Source of the DNA: Paraglaciecola psychrophila 170
GTDB taxonomy: Bacteria > Pseudomonadota > Gammaproteobacteria > Enterobacterales > Alteromonadaceae
Assembly: GCF_000347635.1 (NCBI RefSeq)
Contig: NC_020514.1
Span: forward strand, 930,001 to 994,000
Direction: 5' to 3'
DNA: 64,000 bases
Part shown: positions 19,019 through 29,876 of the stretch, piece by piece
Numbering within the stretch: position 1 is the first letter of the stretch
Layout of the letters: every line of letters starts with the position of its first letter
The notes under the pieces: model-generated
Database searches by the model: none
Told to the model about the DNA's origin: nothing
What the model saw: the letters and a program-made list of their open reading frames with translations, nothing else
Translations under genes and position numbers: made by a program

Positions 19019-20743
19019 TTAAACGGGGGTAGTAATGATGTATCTCAGGCCTTCGCCAGGTTTGCTGAATGCTTCAATATCGCCACCTAATGTTTGGGTC
19101 ACTAAGTTGTACATAATGTGAGTGCCTAAACCGCTTCCTCCTTTACCTCTTCGGGTAGTAAAAAATGCGTCAAAATGGCGTTTAAGGGTGCCTTCATCTA
19201 GCCCTCTTCCATCGTCAGAATAGTTGATAACAAGATTGCTGTCCTGCTCAGATATTTGCAGCATAATCGCCCCTTTGGGTTTATCTTCGAAACCATGGAT
19301 CAGAGAATTCATAATCATATTGGTTAATATTTGTGCTAACACACCGGGTGCGCATTTGATTAATAAATCGTCTGGACAATGAATATCAATAGTATGTTGA
19401 GTTTTTTTGAAGTTTGGTGCTAAAGATTGTACGACTTCATTTAAATACTCACTGACATTGATTTCTCTTTCTGCTTCACTTGTTTGGTCGACAGCAACTT
19501 GTTTAAAACTAGAAATAAGATCGGAGGCACGGTTTAAATTATTAGTAAGTAGCGTAATGGTTTGCTCTGCTTCAGACAAAAAGGAGGTCATAGTATTGCC
19601 AGTTAGCTTTTTATTATCGTAGGCCGATTGAAGTTTTTTGACTCTGTCATGCAAAAAGCTGGTGGCTGTCACACTTACACCTAAAGGTGTATTCACGTCA
19701 TGGGCAATACCCGCTACTAAGCCGCCCAATGAAGCCATTCTTTCTGATTCAACCAATTGATCTTTAGCCATTTGAATGGTTTCCATCGATGTGGCTAACT
19801 CCGTATTACGTTTGCGCAGCTCATCTTCAATAAACTGACGATTTTCGTTTTCTTGGCGAAGTTCACGTTGATTAATTAATAACTCATCTTTCTGTTGTTC
19901 CAAGTCCAACATAATTCTGCTGAGTGTGGCTGTTTTTTTAGCTACTTCTTCCTCTAACGAAATATTCTGATCATCTAATCTCAGATTGGCTTGTTGTAAC
20001 TCATTTTGAGTACCTGCAAGCTTAGACTGAAACTCAATCATTTCATCGATTAGTTTATTATAAGACGTTTCCAAAACCTTTAATTCATTGTCTTCATCGA
20101 TACTCAAGTCAAGCTTGGAGGATTCAGGGTCGTCCAAGTTGAAATCGGTAATTTGTTGGGTTAGCTCATTCAGCGGATTAGTCAGCATAGTGCGAAATGC
20201 ACTCATAAATAGAAACACTAAAAATGCAGTTTTGACTATAGCATTGCCAATCAAGAAAAATATTCCAACTTCTATTCGGCTAAAAATAATGGCTGAACTT
20301 GAGTATAAAGTGACATCACCGACTAATGATGTTCTACCAGAAAATTCGAATATTAATGGGAAACTATAGCCAAAAGTTCCACCTGCGTGATCTCTGACTA
20401 CACCTTTGGTGATCGATTCACCGACTAGTTTAGAGGTACGTCCTAAATCGGCAATATAATTGCTGTTTTCGTCTCGAATCTGGACGCCCTCGACTATAGG
20501 CAACTCCATCAATCCGACTGCAATAGATTTTGCTTGAGGCGTATTTAACTCCCAAATGGCGCGGGTTAAGCTAGTGCTGAAGGTGTTTTTTAAGGTTTTA
20601 AGCTCACCTTCGATATGACTTTTAGCATTTAAATACTCGGTGAAAATCTGGCCTGCAGTCACTATTAGAGTTAGTACAAAGTAAACTGACAGCACCCTGG
20701 CTAGAAGCTTTCTGGATAACCCTTGTTTGACGTTTGACATCAA
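19019..20743 (-). CDS. Membrane sensor histidine kinase
   Basis: 574 aa. TM1 at about 12-35, a periplasmic domain of about 120 residues, and TM2 at about 160-182. A HAMP-like linker is followed by a long coiled coil (about 225-335). The dimerisation box is MASLGGLVAGIAHDVNTPLG, with the phospho-accepting histidine at about 350. The ATPase domain shows DDGRGLDEGTL and GGSGLGTHIMYNLV. The HDVNTP form of the H box is characteristic of one HPK subfamily. No response regulator is on the same strand; phoB is divergent and already has phoR. Signal unknown. Confidence 0.88.
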   Translation of the reverse strand: MMSNVKQGLSRKLLARVLSVYFVLTLIVTAGQIFTEYLNAKSHIEGELKTLKNTFSTSLTRAIWELNTPQAKSIAVGLMELPIVEGVQIRDENSNYIADLGRTSKLVGESITKGVVRDHAGGTFGYSFPLIFEFSGRTSLVGDVTLYSSSAIIFSRIEVGIFFLIGNAIVKTAFLVFLFMSAFRTMLTNPLNELTQQITDFNLDDPESSKLDLSIDEDNELKVLETSYNKLIDEMIEFQSKLAGTQNELQQANLRLDDQNISLEEEVAKKTATLSRIMLDLEQQKDELLINQRELRQENENRQFIEDELRKRNTELATSMETIQMAKDQLVESERMASLGGLVAGIAHDVNTPLGVSVTATSFLHDRVKKLQSAYDNKKLTGNTMTSFLSEAEQTITLLTNNLNRASDLISSFKQVAVDQTSEAEREINVSEYLNEVVQSLAPNFKKTQHTIDIHCPDDLLIKCAPGVLAQILTNMIMNSLIHGFEDKPKGAIMLQISEQDSNLVINYSDDGRGLDEGTLKRHFDAFFTTRRGKGGSGLGTHIMYNLVTQTLGGDIEAFSKPGEGLRYIITTPV

Positions 20744-20936
20744 GATTCATATTTCCTTAAATTTAACCGCATGCAGAGAATATGCGGAATAAAAAAAATA
20801 AACAAGATGTCTAGATAACTGATTGAGCAACAATCTATTATGAGGCACAGTTTAAACAGAGCTTAAACCCAGCTTTAAATACCTGTGTTCTGGTAAAATG
20901 TTGTTTTTGAGGTTTTAATATTGACTAAAATGCTAA

Positions 20937-20954
20937 CCGTAATAAAAATGTCAC
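20937..20954 (+). promoter_or_regulatory. phoB: Putative Pho box upstream of phoB
   Basis: An 18-base site of the form CCGTAATAAAA-ATGTCAC, 50 bases before the phoB start. It matches the Pho-box consensus (two direct 7-base repeats of CTGTCAT type, 4 bases apart) at about 14 of 18 positions. It would give autoregulation of phoBR under phosphate limitation. Confidence 0.55.
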
Positions 20955-21004
20955 ACAAAATATGAATAATCTAATAAATTGTTGTTCTAGCAAGGAATTA
21001 AAAA

Positions 21005-21694
21005 ATGGCAAAACGTATTTTACTGGTGGAAGACGAAGCTCCCATCCGCGACATGTTAAAATTTGTACTTGAACAATCGGGTTATGAAACTGTTGAGGCT
21101 GAAGATTATCAAATCGCATTAGACAAAATAGTAGAGCCTTTTCCAGATTTGATTTTATTAGATTGGATGTTGCCAGGTGGTACGGGTGTGCAACTGGCAA
21201 AAAAACTCAAACAACACGAATATGCACGTGACATCCCAATCATTATGTTAACCGCTAGAGGCGAAGAAGAAGACAAAATCAGAGGTCTTGAAGCGGGCGC
21301 TGATGATTATGTTACTAAACCTTTTTCACCAAAAGAATTGGTGGCTAGAGTGAAAGCTGTGATCAGACGTGTATCACCCACAGCTAGTGAAGATGCCATT
21401 GATTTCCAAGGCCTGAAACTTGATCCTCTGTCACATCGCGTGACATCAAATGAGACGCCTATTGATATGGGGCCAACCGAGTTTAAACTTTTACATTTTT
21501 TTATGACTCATGCTGAGAGAGTCTATAGTCGTGAGCAGCTTTTGGACAATGTTTGGGGTACTAACGTTTATGTTGAAGACCGAACAGTAGATGTGCACAT
21601 TAGAAGGCTTCGTAAAGCATTGTCTGAGTTTTCACACGATCTTATGATCCAAACAGTTCGCGGTGCAGGTTATCGTTTTTCCAGTAAAGTGTAA
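21005..21694 (+). CDS. phoB: Phosphate regulon response regulator PhoB
   Basis: 229 aa, normal length. The receiver domain (residues 1-120) contains [12 protein letters not shown], the phospho-acceptor aspartate in [12 protein letters not shown] and the conserved lysine in [11 protein letters not shown]. The OmpR-type winged helix (about 130-229) ends with VRGAGYRFS. It activates phosphate-scavenging genes when phosphorylated by PhoR, encoded next. Confidence 0.95.
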   Translation: MAKRILLVEDEAPIRDMLKFVLEQSGYETVEAEDYQIALDKIVEPFPDLILLDWMLPGGTGVQLAKKLKQHEYARDIPIIMLTARGEEEDKIRGLEAGADDYVTKPFSPKELVARVKAVIRRVSPTASEDAIDFQGLKLDPLSHRVTSNETPIDMGPTEFKLLHFFMTHAERVYSREQLLDNVWGTNVYVEDRTVDVHIRRLRKALSEFSHDLMIQTVRGAGYRFSSKV

Positions 21695-21768
21695 TATACT
21701 TAGTCAATAATTAGCTTTCAGAGAAAGTAATATTTTTTAATCGCTTAGAAGAGGAATAAAGCCCACAA

Positions 21769-23097
21769 ATGTATCGCCCATTTCCCTGGTTAAGAAGCAT
21801 TGCAATCGTCATCTTTTTTCTGGCATCTTGCACGGTTCTTGGTTTATACATTAATCAGTTAGTCCTCACTTTGTTAATTGGGGCTCTTGGGTTGCTTGGT
21901 TGGCACTACTGGTTGCTTTATAGGCTTAACTTTTGGTTGTGGCACAGCAAAAAGATTTCACCCCCTATATCCCGTGGTATTTGGTCGCATATCTACCAAG
22001 GGATTTATGGTGCCAATTTAAAAAATCGTAATAAACGAAAATCCTTAGGTGAGGTTATTCGTCGTTTTCGGCAGGGCTCAGAAGCGCTACCCGACGCAGC
22101 CCTCGTGGTTGATAATTCTTCTGAGGTAACCTGGTGTAATCGATTGGCAAGGATCGAGCTAGGTATACGTTGGCCCGACGACATGGGGAAGAAAGTGTAT
22201 GACTGTATTATTGATGAGCAATTTATTAATTTCTATCACGCTAATCGTTTTGATAAGCCCATAGAAATCATATCGCCGATTAATCCCAACAAAGTATTGG
22301 AATTTAGGGTGGTGCCTTACGATGATGACAATCTGATGTTCCTAATTCGTGATGTCACGCGCCTGACCCAAATTGAAAAAATGCGTAAAGATTTTGTTGC
22401 CAATGTTTCCCATGAGTTGAAAACACCTTTAACCGTGATTAATGGATATTTGGAGATGTTGCCAGAAAACGGCGATCTTCCTGCGCCAGTGATGAAAAAA
22501 GCGATATCTGAAATGCGCTCTCAATCGATTCGCATGCAAAGCTTAATTGAAGAATTACTGGTGTTATCACGTATTGAAGCCAGCACGGAAAGGGCTTTTG
22601 AGAAAATGGTTAATGTGCCTCGATTGTTGTGGCAAATTCATGCTGAAGCAGAAGCACTTAACCGTGAAAGGTCACATAAAATATTTTTTGATATATCGCC
22701 AATTTTATATGTTTATGGAATTGAATCTGAATTACGCAGCGCGTTTTCTAATATAATTTTTAATGCCATTAAATACACACCTAATCATGGAGTGATCGAA
22801 GTGCGGTGGTCTCTGGAGGGTGAACAGGCCAAGTTTAGTGTCAGAGATAATGGAGATGGTATTGAAGCAGAGCATATCGATCGCCTTACTGAGCGTTTCT
22901 ATCGTATCGACAAAGCCAGATCGCGAACAACCGGAGGGTCTGGTTTAGGGTTATCTATCGTCAAACACGTTTTATCTCATCACAATTCTCGTTTGGTCAT
23001 TAAAAGCGATGTTGGTAAGGGGAGCAACTTCTCCTGTCGTTTTTCTGCAGAGTTGTCACTATTAATTGACCAAAAAACTAAAACCTTAGCTGATTAA
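21769..23097 (+). CDS. phoR: Phosphate regulon sensor kinase PhoR
   Basis: 442 aa. Two close N-terminal membrane helices (about 10-30 and 33-52), a PAS domain at about 100-195, the H box ANVSHELKTPLTVINGYLEM with histidine at about 217, the N box NAIKYTPNHG, and glycine motifs DNGDGIE and GGSGLGLSIVKH. This is the enterobacterial-type PhoR layout. It lies 74 bases after phoB in the same direction. Confidence 0.95.
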   Translation: MYRPFPWLRSIAIVIFFLASCTVLGLYINQLVLTLLIGALGLLGWHYWLLYRLNFWLWHSKKISPPISRGIWSHIYQGIYGANLKNRNKRKSLGEVIRRFRQGSEALPDAALVVDNSSEVTWCNRLARIELGIRWPDDMGKKVYDCIIDEQFINFYHANRFDKPIEIISPINPNKVLEFRVVPYDDDNLMFLIRDVTRLTQIEKMRKDFVANVSHELKTPLTVINGYLEMLPENGDLPAPVMKKAISEMRSQSIRMQSLIEELLVLSRIEASTERAFEKMVNVPRLLWQIHAEAEALNRERSHKIFFDISPILYVYGIESELRSAFSNIIFNAIKYTPNHGVIEVRWSLEGEQAKFSVRDNGDGIEAEHIDRLTERFYRIDKARSRTTGGSGLGLSIVKHVLSHHNSRLVIKSDVGKGSNFSCRFSAELSLLIDQKTKTLAD

Positions 23098-23245
23098 TTT
23101 TATTATTATTAATCAATATTAACGTTTTTATTAGACAGTGATATTCGTGTAAATGGTTTTAGTACAAGTACACATTGCGGACGGGATAGTTTTTTAAGAG
23201 GGCATAATTTAAGGTGGGATTGTAAGTTTATTAAAAAGGCAATAA

Positions 23246-24395
23246 ATGAAAAAAGTAATGGTTAGGATTTTGATAATTGTAGTGGCATAGGTTGCTGTTT
23301 ATCAAAAAAATATGGTGCGCTTGTTCACCGCTATCACGTTGTATGATCAACATAAAATCGCCAATAATTTCTTGAGTATGTATCAATCTTTTAATGACTC
23401 CGTCATTCCTGCCAGCACCCAGCCATTCCGGTTCCCTGAGGAAACCAAAGCCTTTTCTGATTCCTTTGAATATGAGGACTAAGCTATTTCAATAAGTTAA
23501 TTCAACTCATGGCTTTATCGAAGATAGCCAATCAACACACCTCTTTTTTGGTGGCTAAGTCTTTTGTATATGCCTAACGGGAATTGTTGAAGAAGGACTT
23601 GTGTCAAACATCGAACAGGCCGTTACTGATTATGTACCAGAATTGGAAGGCAGCGGTTATGATGGCGTAAGCATAAAAAACGTATTGCAAATGTCGTCAG
23701 GTGTTCGTTTTAATGAAGATTACAGCGACTATGATTTTGACATTAGCCAGTTTCACGAGCCACCGACTTTGGCACTTTTTTAGATGATTTTTCAGCTTCA
23801 TGGTAAGAGAAAGAAAACCAAGCACTTATGATCATAATGTGAGTATCGATATTCAACTATTGGGTATGGTGTTAACCCGCGCCAAAGGTAAAAACTTAAC
23901 CGATTACCTATCCTAAAAATTTGGCAACCTATAGGCATGGAACATCAAGCCTTTTGGTTAGCAGATGATGACGATATGGAATTAGCGTTGGGTGGATTCA
24001 ATGTGTCTTTGTGTGACTACGCTAAACTGGATTGGCTGTATCTGAATCAATGAACGTGGACGGATAACCAAAATAACATTCAGTAAATAGTACCCAAACA
24101 ATGGATTATTGATTCCACTCAAGCCGATGCGCCACATATTTTTGCTGTCGAAAACAATCCAGCGTCAACGTCTTCTTTTTGTTATGGATATCAATGATGG
24201 CTGCCACTTGATGCAGAAGACGAATTTGCAGCTCAAGGCATTTATGAAGAATATATCTATATCGACCCTGATTAAAACTTGGTAATAGTTAAAAACTCAG
24301 CCAACTATCGTTTCACACATAAAAGTCTGAACTGGAAAGCCAAACACTATGCTATGTATCGCACTATCAGCAAATTTTTTGCTAAAAAGCAGTAA
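23246..24395 (+). pseudogene. Decayed serine hydrolase (class C beta-lactamase-like)
   Basis: A run of fragments in several frames matches a beta-lactamase-family serine hydrolase: an N-terminal membrane segment, then NIEQAVTDYVPELEGSGYDG, SIKNVLQMSSGVRFNEDYSD, LLGMVLTRAKGKNLTDYL, IWQPIGMEHQAFWL, YIYIDPD and a C-terminal end at 24395. At least six in-frame stops and several frame changes occur, including a TAG in the leader. The SxxK motif region is not recoverable. The gene is dead; the decay looks real, not homopolymer noise. Confidence 0.75.
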
Positions 24396-24424
24396 GCTTT
24401 AAGCAGTAAGCTTTAAGCAGTAAA
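24387..24424. repeat. 14-bp tandem repeat, 2.7 copies
   Basis: Units 24387-24400 and 24401-24414, AAGCAGTAAGCTTT, with a partial third copy. The repeat begins inside the last codons of the dead serine hydrolase. Confidence 0.8.
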
Positions 24425-24440
24425 GGTGAAAAGATTCTTT

Positions 24441-24558
24441 AACCTCAGAGGAAAATCAAGGAACTACGGCCTGATAAATGTAATTGTTTCGGCAAAGCCA
24501 CATCACCTAGCCCTTCGCTTTCCTCTGTGTGGCGTCAGCGCTTTTTTTCCTCGGTGGC
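24441..24558. repeat. MITE-like CACAGAGG/CCACCGAGG element, degenerate copy A
   Basis: The left part carries AACCTCAGAGGAAAA and the right part CCTCTGTGTGGCGTCAGCGC, then T7 and CCTCGGTGG. It shares the order, spacing and middle motif (GGCACTACG-like GGAACTACGG) with the two better copies at 26.8 and 27.1 kb. Confidence 0.6.
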
Positions 24559-24639
24559 GTAAAAAGTTTGCTTTTATTTGGCTCTGGCTTTTAATATTTT
24601 TTAACTAACAACTATCCACTGCTTTTTTATGATGGGAGA

Positions 24640-26798
24640 ATGAGTATGCAGATGTTTTTTAATTTATGTATAGGAATAATAATATTGTCTTTTTTACCAG
24701 GTTGCAGTAGTGAAAAAAAGTCTGAGTCCTTTGTTCGTTTGCCACAGTTAGAAGGTAAGGCGCCGCAGGCAATAGCCAAACCTTACCGAGCTAAATATCA
24801 CGGGTTAACGTTATCAGATGATTATCATTGGCTAAAAGATGATGGTTATCCAGAAATAAACGATAAGCCAGTGTTAGATTATATCAAAGCTGAAAATGAC
24901 TATTATGCGAGTTTTCTAGCCCCACACAAAAAGCTAGTTGATACCTTGTTTGAGGAATTCAAAGGCCGAGTGAATGAAACCGATACGTCCGTGCCTTGGC
25001 AAAAGCAGGGGTATGAATATCGCTGGTATTATCAGCCAGGTAAAGAATACAAAATTTGGGTTAGGCGCAAGTTAGACAACGGAACCGAACAAGTCATTAT
25101 TGATGAAAACCTGTTAGCGCAAGGGCATGAATACTTCTCTTTAGGTGATTGGGATATCAGCCCAGACAATAGCTACTTAGCTTACTCCATTGACATCGAT
25201 GGCAGCGAGCGCAGTGTCATCAAAATAAAAAACTTAACGACTCAAGAATACCTTGAAGATGAATTAGTTGATGCTGGAGGCTCTGTACTGTTTAGCCAAA
25301 ACAGCCAAAACCTTATTTATTCTTTACTGCAAAAGGATAAATGGCGAACGTTGAGCGTAAACGTGCATAAATTGGGAACTAAACAAAATCAGGATAAAGT
25401 GTTAGTTACCGAAGATGATGAGGCTTTTTTCTTAGGTTTTGACCTCACCAGTAGTGAGCAGTATTTGATATTGACCACAGGTGATTCTGACAGAACAGAA
25501 GTCTCGGTGGTGAGTATGGCCGATTTAAACCAAGCGCCCAAAATGCTGAACACTCGAGAGCAAAACTTTAAGTTAGAAGTTGACCACGGGAATGGCTATT
25601 TTTACATGTTGAGTAACGATACCCACGTCAACTTTAGAATTGCGAAAAGTAAAGATAACCAGATTCAATACGAACAATGGCAGACTGTTCTTGCAGGTTC
25701 AGACACAAGTTATTTCAAAGCTCTGCAAGTATTCAACGATTTTATTGTTATTGGGCAGAGTATCCAAGGCATCGAATCGATCAGTATTTTGCCCAATGAG
25801 GGCGAGAGTCATCAAATATCGCTGCCTGAAAAAGTGGCCAATGTCAGTTTAGGGGCTAACCCTGAGTTTTCACAAAAACAAGTACGCATCAGATACGAAT
25901 CAATGATTACCCCCGACAGTATTTATGACTACGATGTGTTTAGTCGAACTCTGGATTTACGCAAGTCGAGAACCATTCCATCAGGTTATGACAAAAGTCA
26001 GTTCCAAACCGAGCGTATTATGGCTGATGCCCGAGACGGAACTAAAGTTCCTATCACTATAGTGTATAAAAAAGGCTTTAAAAAAGATGCTTCTCAACCA
26101 TTGTATCTTTATGCGTACGGAGCTTATGGGATTGGGCTTGAACCCAATTTCTCTACTACTCGTTTAAGCTTGCTAGAACGAGGCTTTGCATTCGCTTATG
26201 CACATGTGCGAGGTGGCGATGAAATGGGGTATCAGTGGTATTTAGATGGCAAATTAGATAAGCGAACGAATACCTTTAATGACTTTATTGATGTGGCAGA
26301 ACATTTAATTGACGCGGGGTATGTAGCTAAAGGCAACATATCCATTGAAGGAGCCAGTGCAGGTGGTGAGCTAATGGGTGCTGTTGTTAACCAACCCCTG
26401 CTGATGGGTTCAGTAACCTAGCGTACCTTATTGGGATTTCTGAATATTATGCTAGATGCAACGTTGCCCTTACCCTTCTTTATTGATTGAGTGGGGTATC
26501 CACTGATAAGCAGAGAATTCTTGAATTTAGTCAAAGCTACTCCCCATATGACAACATTCAAGCCAAAGCCTACCCTCCAATGCTGGTAACTGGCGGATTA
26601 AACGACCCAAGAGTGACCTATTGGGAGCCTGTAAAGTGGACTGCAAAAATGCGTGTCACCAAAACAGACAATAATCTATTGGTTATGCGCATCAATATGG
26701 GAGCAGGGCATTTCTCCAACACTGGAAGGTATGGGCAATTAAAAGACTCTGCCGAGGAATACGCCTTTGCTCTTATTGCCCATGGCATAGAGCAATAG
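24640..26798 (+). pseudogene. Prolyl oligopeptidase (S9A) lipoprotein, broken
   Basis: The first 593 codons are open: lipobox FLPGC with cysteine at 22, the N-terminal S9A segment YHGLTLSDDYHWLKD, a beta-propeller, and the catalytic serine in EGASAGGELMGAVV. Stops and lost bases follow at 26419-26486 (the region that normally reads A-x-V-P-F-V-D). The end resumes in another frame (26487-26798) with the catalytic aspartate in GGLNDPRVTYWEP and histidine in MGAGHFSNTGRY. All triad residues exist but not in one frame, so no active enzyme is expected. Good ribosome binding site (GGGAG) ahead of the start. Confidence 0.85.
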
Positions 26799-26842
26799 AC
26801 TGTAAGAAAATGATGAAAAGAACAAAAGAATAAAAAATTTTA

Positions 26843-26995
26843 AACCACCGAGTAAAAAGAGGTCACAGAGGAAAAGAAAGATACTACGAATTAATTTTGG
26901 TGATGGTCTTTTCGGCAATGTTTCACCGGGCTGATGTGGCTTATCTTTCTCTGTGTAGCGTTAGCGCTCTTTTTCCTCTGTGGTGGGATCGATTT
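26843..26995. repeat. MITE-like CACAGAGG/CCACCGAGG element, copy B
   Basis: About 153 bases bounded by inverted ends: left CCACCGAGTAAAAAGAGG, right CTCTTTTTCCTCTGTGGTGG. Internal GGTCACAGAGG, CTACGAATTAAT and GTTAGCGCTC are shared with copy C. No coding potential. Confidence 0.8.
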
Positions 26996-27062
26996 TGTCT
27001 TGGTTTTTATTGTGTTTATTGTTTTTATATAGCGTCTAGCTGCTGCCCTTAAAGAGATTTTA

Positions 27063-27198
27063 AACCACCGAGGAAAAAGAGGTCACAGAGGTAAATAAAG
27101 GGACTACGAATTAATAATGGTGATGGTTTTTTAGGTAGGAACGCATCTAGCCCTTAATTTCTCTGTGAAGCGTTAGCGCTCTTTTTCCTCTGTGGTGG
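27063..27198. repeat. MITE-like CACAGAGG/CCACCGAGG element, copy C
   Basis: About 136 bases, same ends and internal blocks as copy B, 67 bases after it in the same orientation. Left end CCACCGAGGAAAAAGAGG; right end CTCTTTTTCCTCTGTGGTGG. The middle differs from copy B, so divergence is older than the ends suggest. Confidence 0.8.
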
Positions 27199-27407
27199 GA
27201 ACGCCTTTTCTTTTGTTTTTTTATCTACAGCTTTCAAATTATTCATCATGCTTGAAATTTGTTTACCCTAGAGGATCGTTTGCAAACCTGCCGCTGATTT
27301 TAACGGAGGTTTATTGTGAGTTTTATATTTCACGATTGCTCTTCTTTTTATAATCAATTCTGGGTAATGTTACTTCGTATAAAATTTTATTAAGGAAATT
27401 AGTTTTT

Positions 27408-29849
27408 ATGAGAATGATTTTAGTGTGCCTGGTATTTATATCTGCTTTGTCGACAGCTGGTAAGATCGAAAATGCTAAACCGATAGCAGATTTTACTGCT
27501 GATATGCAGCATAAAACCGGTTTTTTTGATTTTTATTATCAAATCGAAACTGACAAAGTTTTCCTTAAAATTGACCAGTTTGATCAACCTTTTCTGTTCC
27601 AAAGTAGCATGCCACAGGGTATTGGCTCCAATGATATTGGTTTAGACCGAGGCCAGTTAGGTGAAACTCGATTGGTTAAATTCGAGCGTTATGGCAATAA
27701 GGTAATGCTCAAACAATTGAATACACAGTATCGTGCTAGTTCATCGAACCTTGCTGAACAGGCGAGTATTGATGAGGCTTTTGCTGACTCGGTTATTGCA
27801 GGTTTCCCTGTCGTAGCCACTGACGGCGATGGTGTTGTTATTGATTATACTGAATTTTTGTTATCTGATATTCATCAAATTTCTCAGCGTTTAACGGGTA
27901 CTAAGCAAGGCAGCTACAAAGTTGATCCACAGCGCAGTGGGGTATTTTTAAACCGTAGTAAGGCATTCCCTGATAATACAGAGTTAGAAGCTTTAGTGAC
28001 CTTTGGCGGCTCTAATCCAGGGCAGTATGTCAATCAAGTGACACCTGATCCTATTAGTATTTCTGTGCATTTACATCATTCACTGGTGAAGCTACCGGAT
28101 ACCGATTATCAGCCAAGAAAATTTGTGCCTTTTTCTGGATTCTGGTCAGTGGGTTATCAAGATTATTCAGTACCAATTGAAGACAGCATGACAAAGCAGT
28201 TTATACCTCGGCACCGTTTGAATAAAAAGCAGCCTAACGCCACGATGAGTGAAGCGATTGAACCTATTGTTTATTACCTTGACCCTGGCATTCCAGAGCC
28301 CGTAATGAGTGCACTAAAAGATGGTGCGTTATGGTGGGATCAAGCGTTTAGTGCTATCGGTTATAAAAACGCCTTTCAAGTTAAAGTGCTGCCTGCAGAT
28401 GCTGACCCCATGGATGTGCGATACAACGTGATCCAGTGGGTACACAGAGCCACACGTGGTTGGTCTTATGGTTCTTCTGTTATTGACCCTCGTAGTGGCG
28501 AAATTATTAAAGGGCACGTCACGTTGGGTTCACTGCGGGTTAAACAGGATTATTTAATTGCCTTAGGTTTGACCAGTCCGTTTAGTGCCGATGGAACTGG
28601 CCCGGACGGTGCTGTTGCTAATCGTCAGGCTGATGATCAAGTGGATATTTCTAAACAAAAAGAAATGGCACTGGCTCGTATTCGCCAACTGTCTGCTCAC
28701 GAAGTGGGACACACTATAGGTATTGCTCATAACTTTGCTGCCAGCGAATATGGCCGAGAGTCAGTGATGGATTACCCTCATCCTTTAGTGAGTATCATTG
28801 ATGGTGAAATTAGTTTAGATAATGCTTACGACGTGGGTATGGGAGAGTGGGATAAATATGTGGTGGCTTATGGTTATCAAGAATATCCCGATGCCAATAC
28901 CGAACAACTGGCGTTAAAACGTTTAGTGGTTGACGCTAGAGCGAAAGGTTACAGGTACCAGTCTGACCCAGACGCTCGTCAGTCGAATGCCGCCAATGCT
29001 GAGGGACACCTTTGGGATAATGGTGCTGACCCTGTCAGTGAGTTAACTCGTATTAGTGAAGTGCGCCAAGTCGCTATGGATAACTTTGGTCTTAAAACGA
29101 TTAAAACCGGTGCTACTTTATCTTCATTAGAAGAAACCTTTGCACCCATTTATTTGTTACATCGTTACCAACTAGATGCCGTTGCTAAGATTATTGGTGG
29201 GGTGAGCTATGAGTATGAATCGAAGGGAGATTATTCAAAGGCCAAAGGTGTTGATGTCATTTCTGCTAAACGGCAAAAAGATGCATTAGCTGCCATATTA
29301 AATACCTTACAGAGTGAGTTTTTGAGTATTCCTAGCTCTCTAGCTCAGTTAATCACGCCTAAAGCGTATGGTGAAAGTCGTAATCGTGAAAGTTTTAAAG
29401 GTCGAACTGGGCATACATTTGACCCTATCAGCGCAGCAGAGTCTGCAGCGGGTTACAGCCTTAACCTGTTGTTAAAGGCTGAGCGTTTAAATCGTATTGC
29501 GCAACAACAAGAACAGTTAAGAGGGACACCTAATTTAGCGTATGTATTGACTGAACTGTTTAACACGTCGATTAAAGACGGCATCGACAAAGACCACCCT
29601 CAGCTGAGTAAACGAGTCAACTATTTGGTGTTAGATCAAGTGGTCAAAGCCATGCAGCAAGAAAACTTGGCACCTGAAGTCCGTGGTGAAATTGAAATAC
29701 AATTGATTGATCTACATAAGTGGTTAAAAAACAAAGCTCGTAATGCTCACAACGAGGTGATGGCGCGTCAGTTGGAACAATATTGGCGTCTTGGTAAGTG
29801 GCAATCGCAGTTTATATTAAAACCGTTGCCGCCGGGCTCACCTATTTAG
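27408..29849 (+). CDS. Zinc-dependent metalloprotease (DUF5117/DUF4953-like), secreted
   Basis: 813 aa. N-terminal signal peptide of about 17 residues. The metzincin-type zinc motif HEVGHTIGIAHNF lies at about 433-445, and a Met-turn-like SVMDYPHP follows about 15 residues later. Three histidines plus a glutamate complete the active site. The N-terminal domain (residues about 30-300) is the beta-rich part usual for DUF5117 proteins. Likely a periplasmic or secreted peptidase; substrate unknown. Single gene, with a NUDIX gene 27 bases downstream. Confidence 0.85.
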   Translation: MRMILVCLVFISALSTAGKIENAKPIADFTADMQHKTGFFDFYYQIETDKVFLKIDQFDQPFLFQSSMPQGIGSNDIGLDRGQLGETRLVKFERYGNKVMLKQLNTQYRASSSNLAEQASIDEAFADSVIAGFPVVATDGDGVVIDYTEFLLSDIHQISQRLTGTKQGSYKVDPQRSGVFLNRSKAFPDNTELEALVTFGGSNPGQYVNQVTPDPISISVHLHHSLVKLPDTDYQPRKFVPFSGFWSVGYQDYSVPIEDSMTKQFIPRHRLNKKQPNATMSEAIEPIVYYLDPGIPEPVMSALKDGALWWDQAFSAIGYKNAFQVKVLPADADPMDVRYNVIQWVHRATRGWSYGSSVIDPRSGEIIKGHVTLGSLRVKQDYLIALGLTSPFSADGTGPDGAVANRQADDQVDISKQKEMALARIRQLSAHEVGHTIGIAHNFAASEYGRESVMDYPHPLVSIIDGEISLDNAYDVGMGEWDKYVVAYGYQEYPDANTEQLALKRLVVDARAKGYRYQSDPDARQSNAANAEGHLWDNGADPVSELTRISEVRQVAMDNFGLKTIKTGATLSSLEETFAPIYLLHRYQLDAVAKIIGGVSYEYESKGDYSKAKGVDVISAKRQKDALAAILNTLQSEFLSIPSSLAQLITPKAYGESRNRESFKGRTGHTFDPISAAESAAGYSLNLLLKAERLNRIAQQQEQLRGTPNLAYVLTELFNTSIKDGIDKDHPQLSKRVNYLVLDQVVKAMQQENLAPEVRGEIEIQLIDLHKWLKNKARNAHNEVMARQLEQYWRLGKWQSQFILKPLPPGSPI

Positions 29850-29876
29850 TGCCTTTATCGTATTCGGTTAGTTAAC

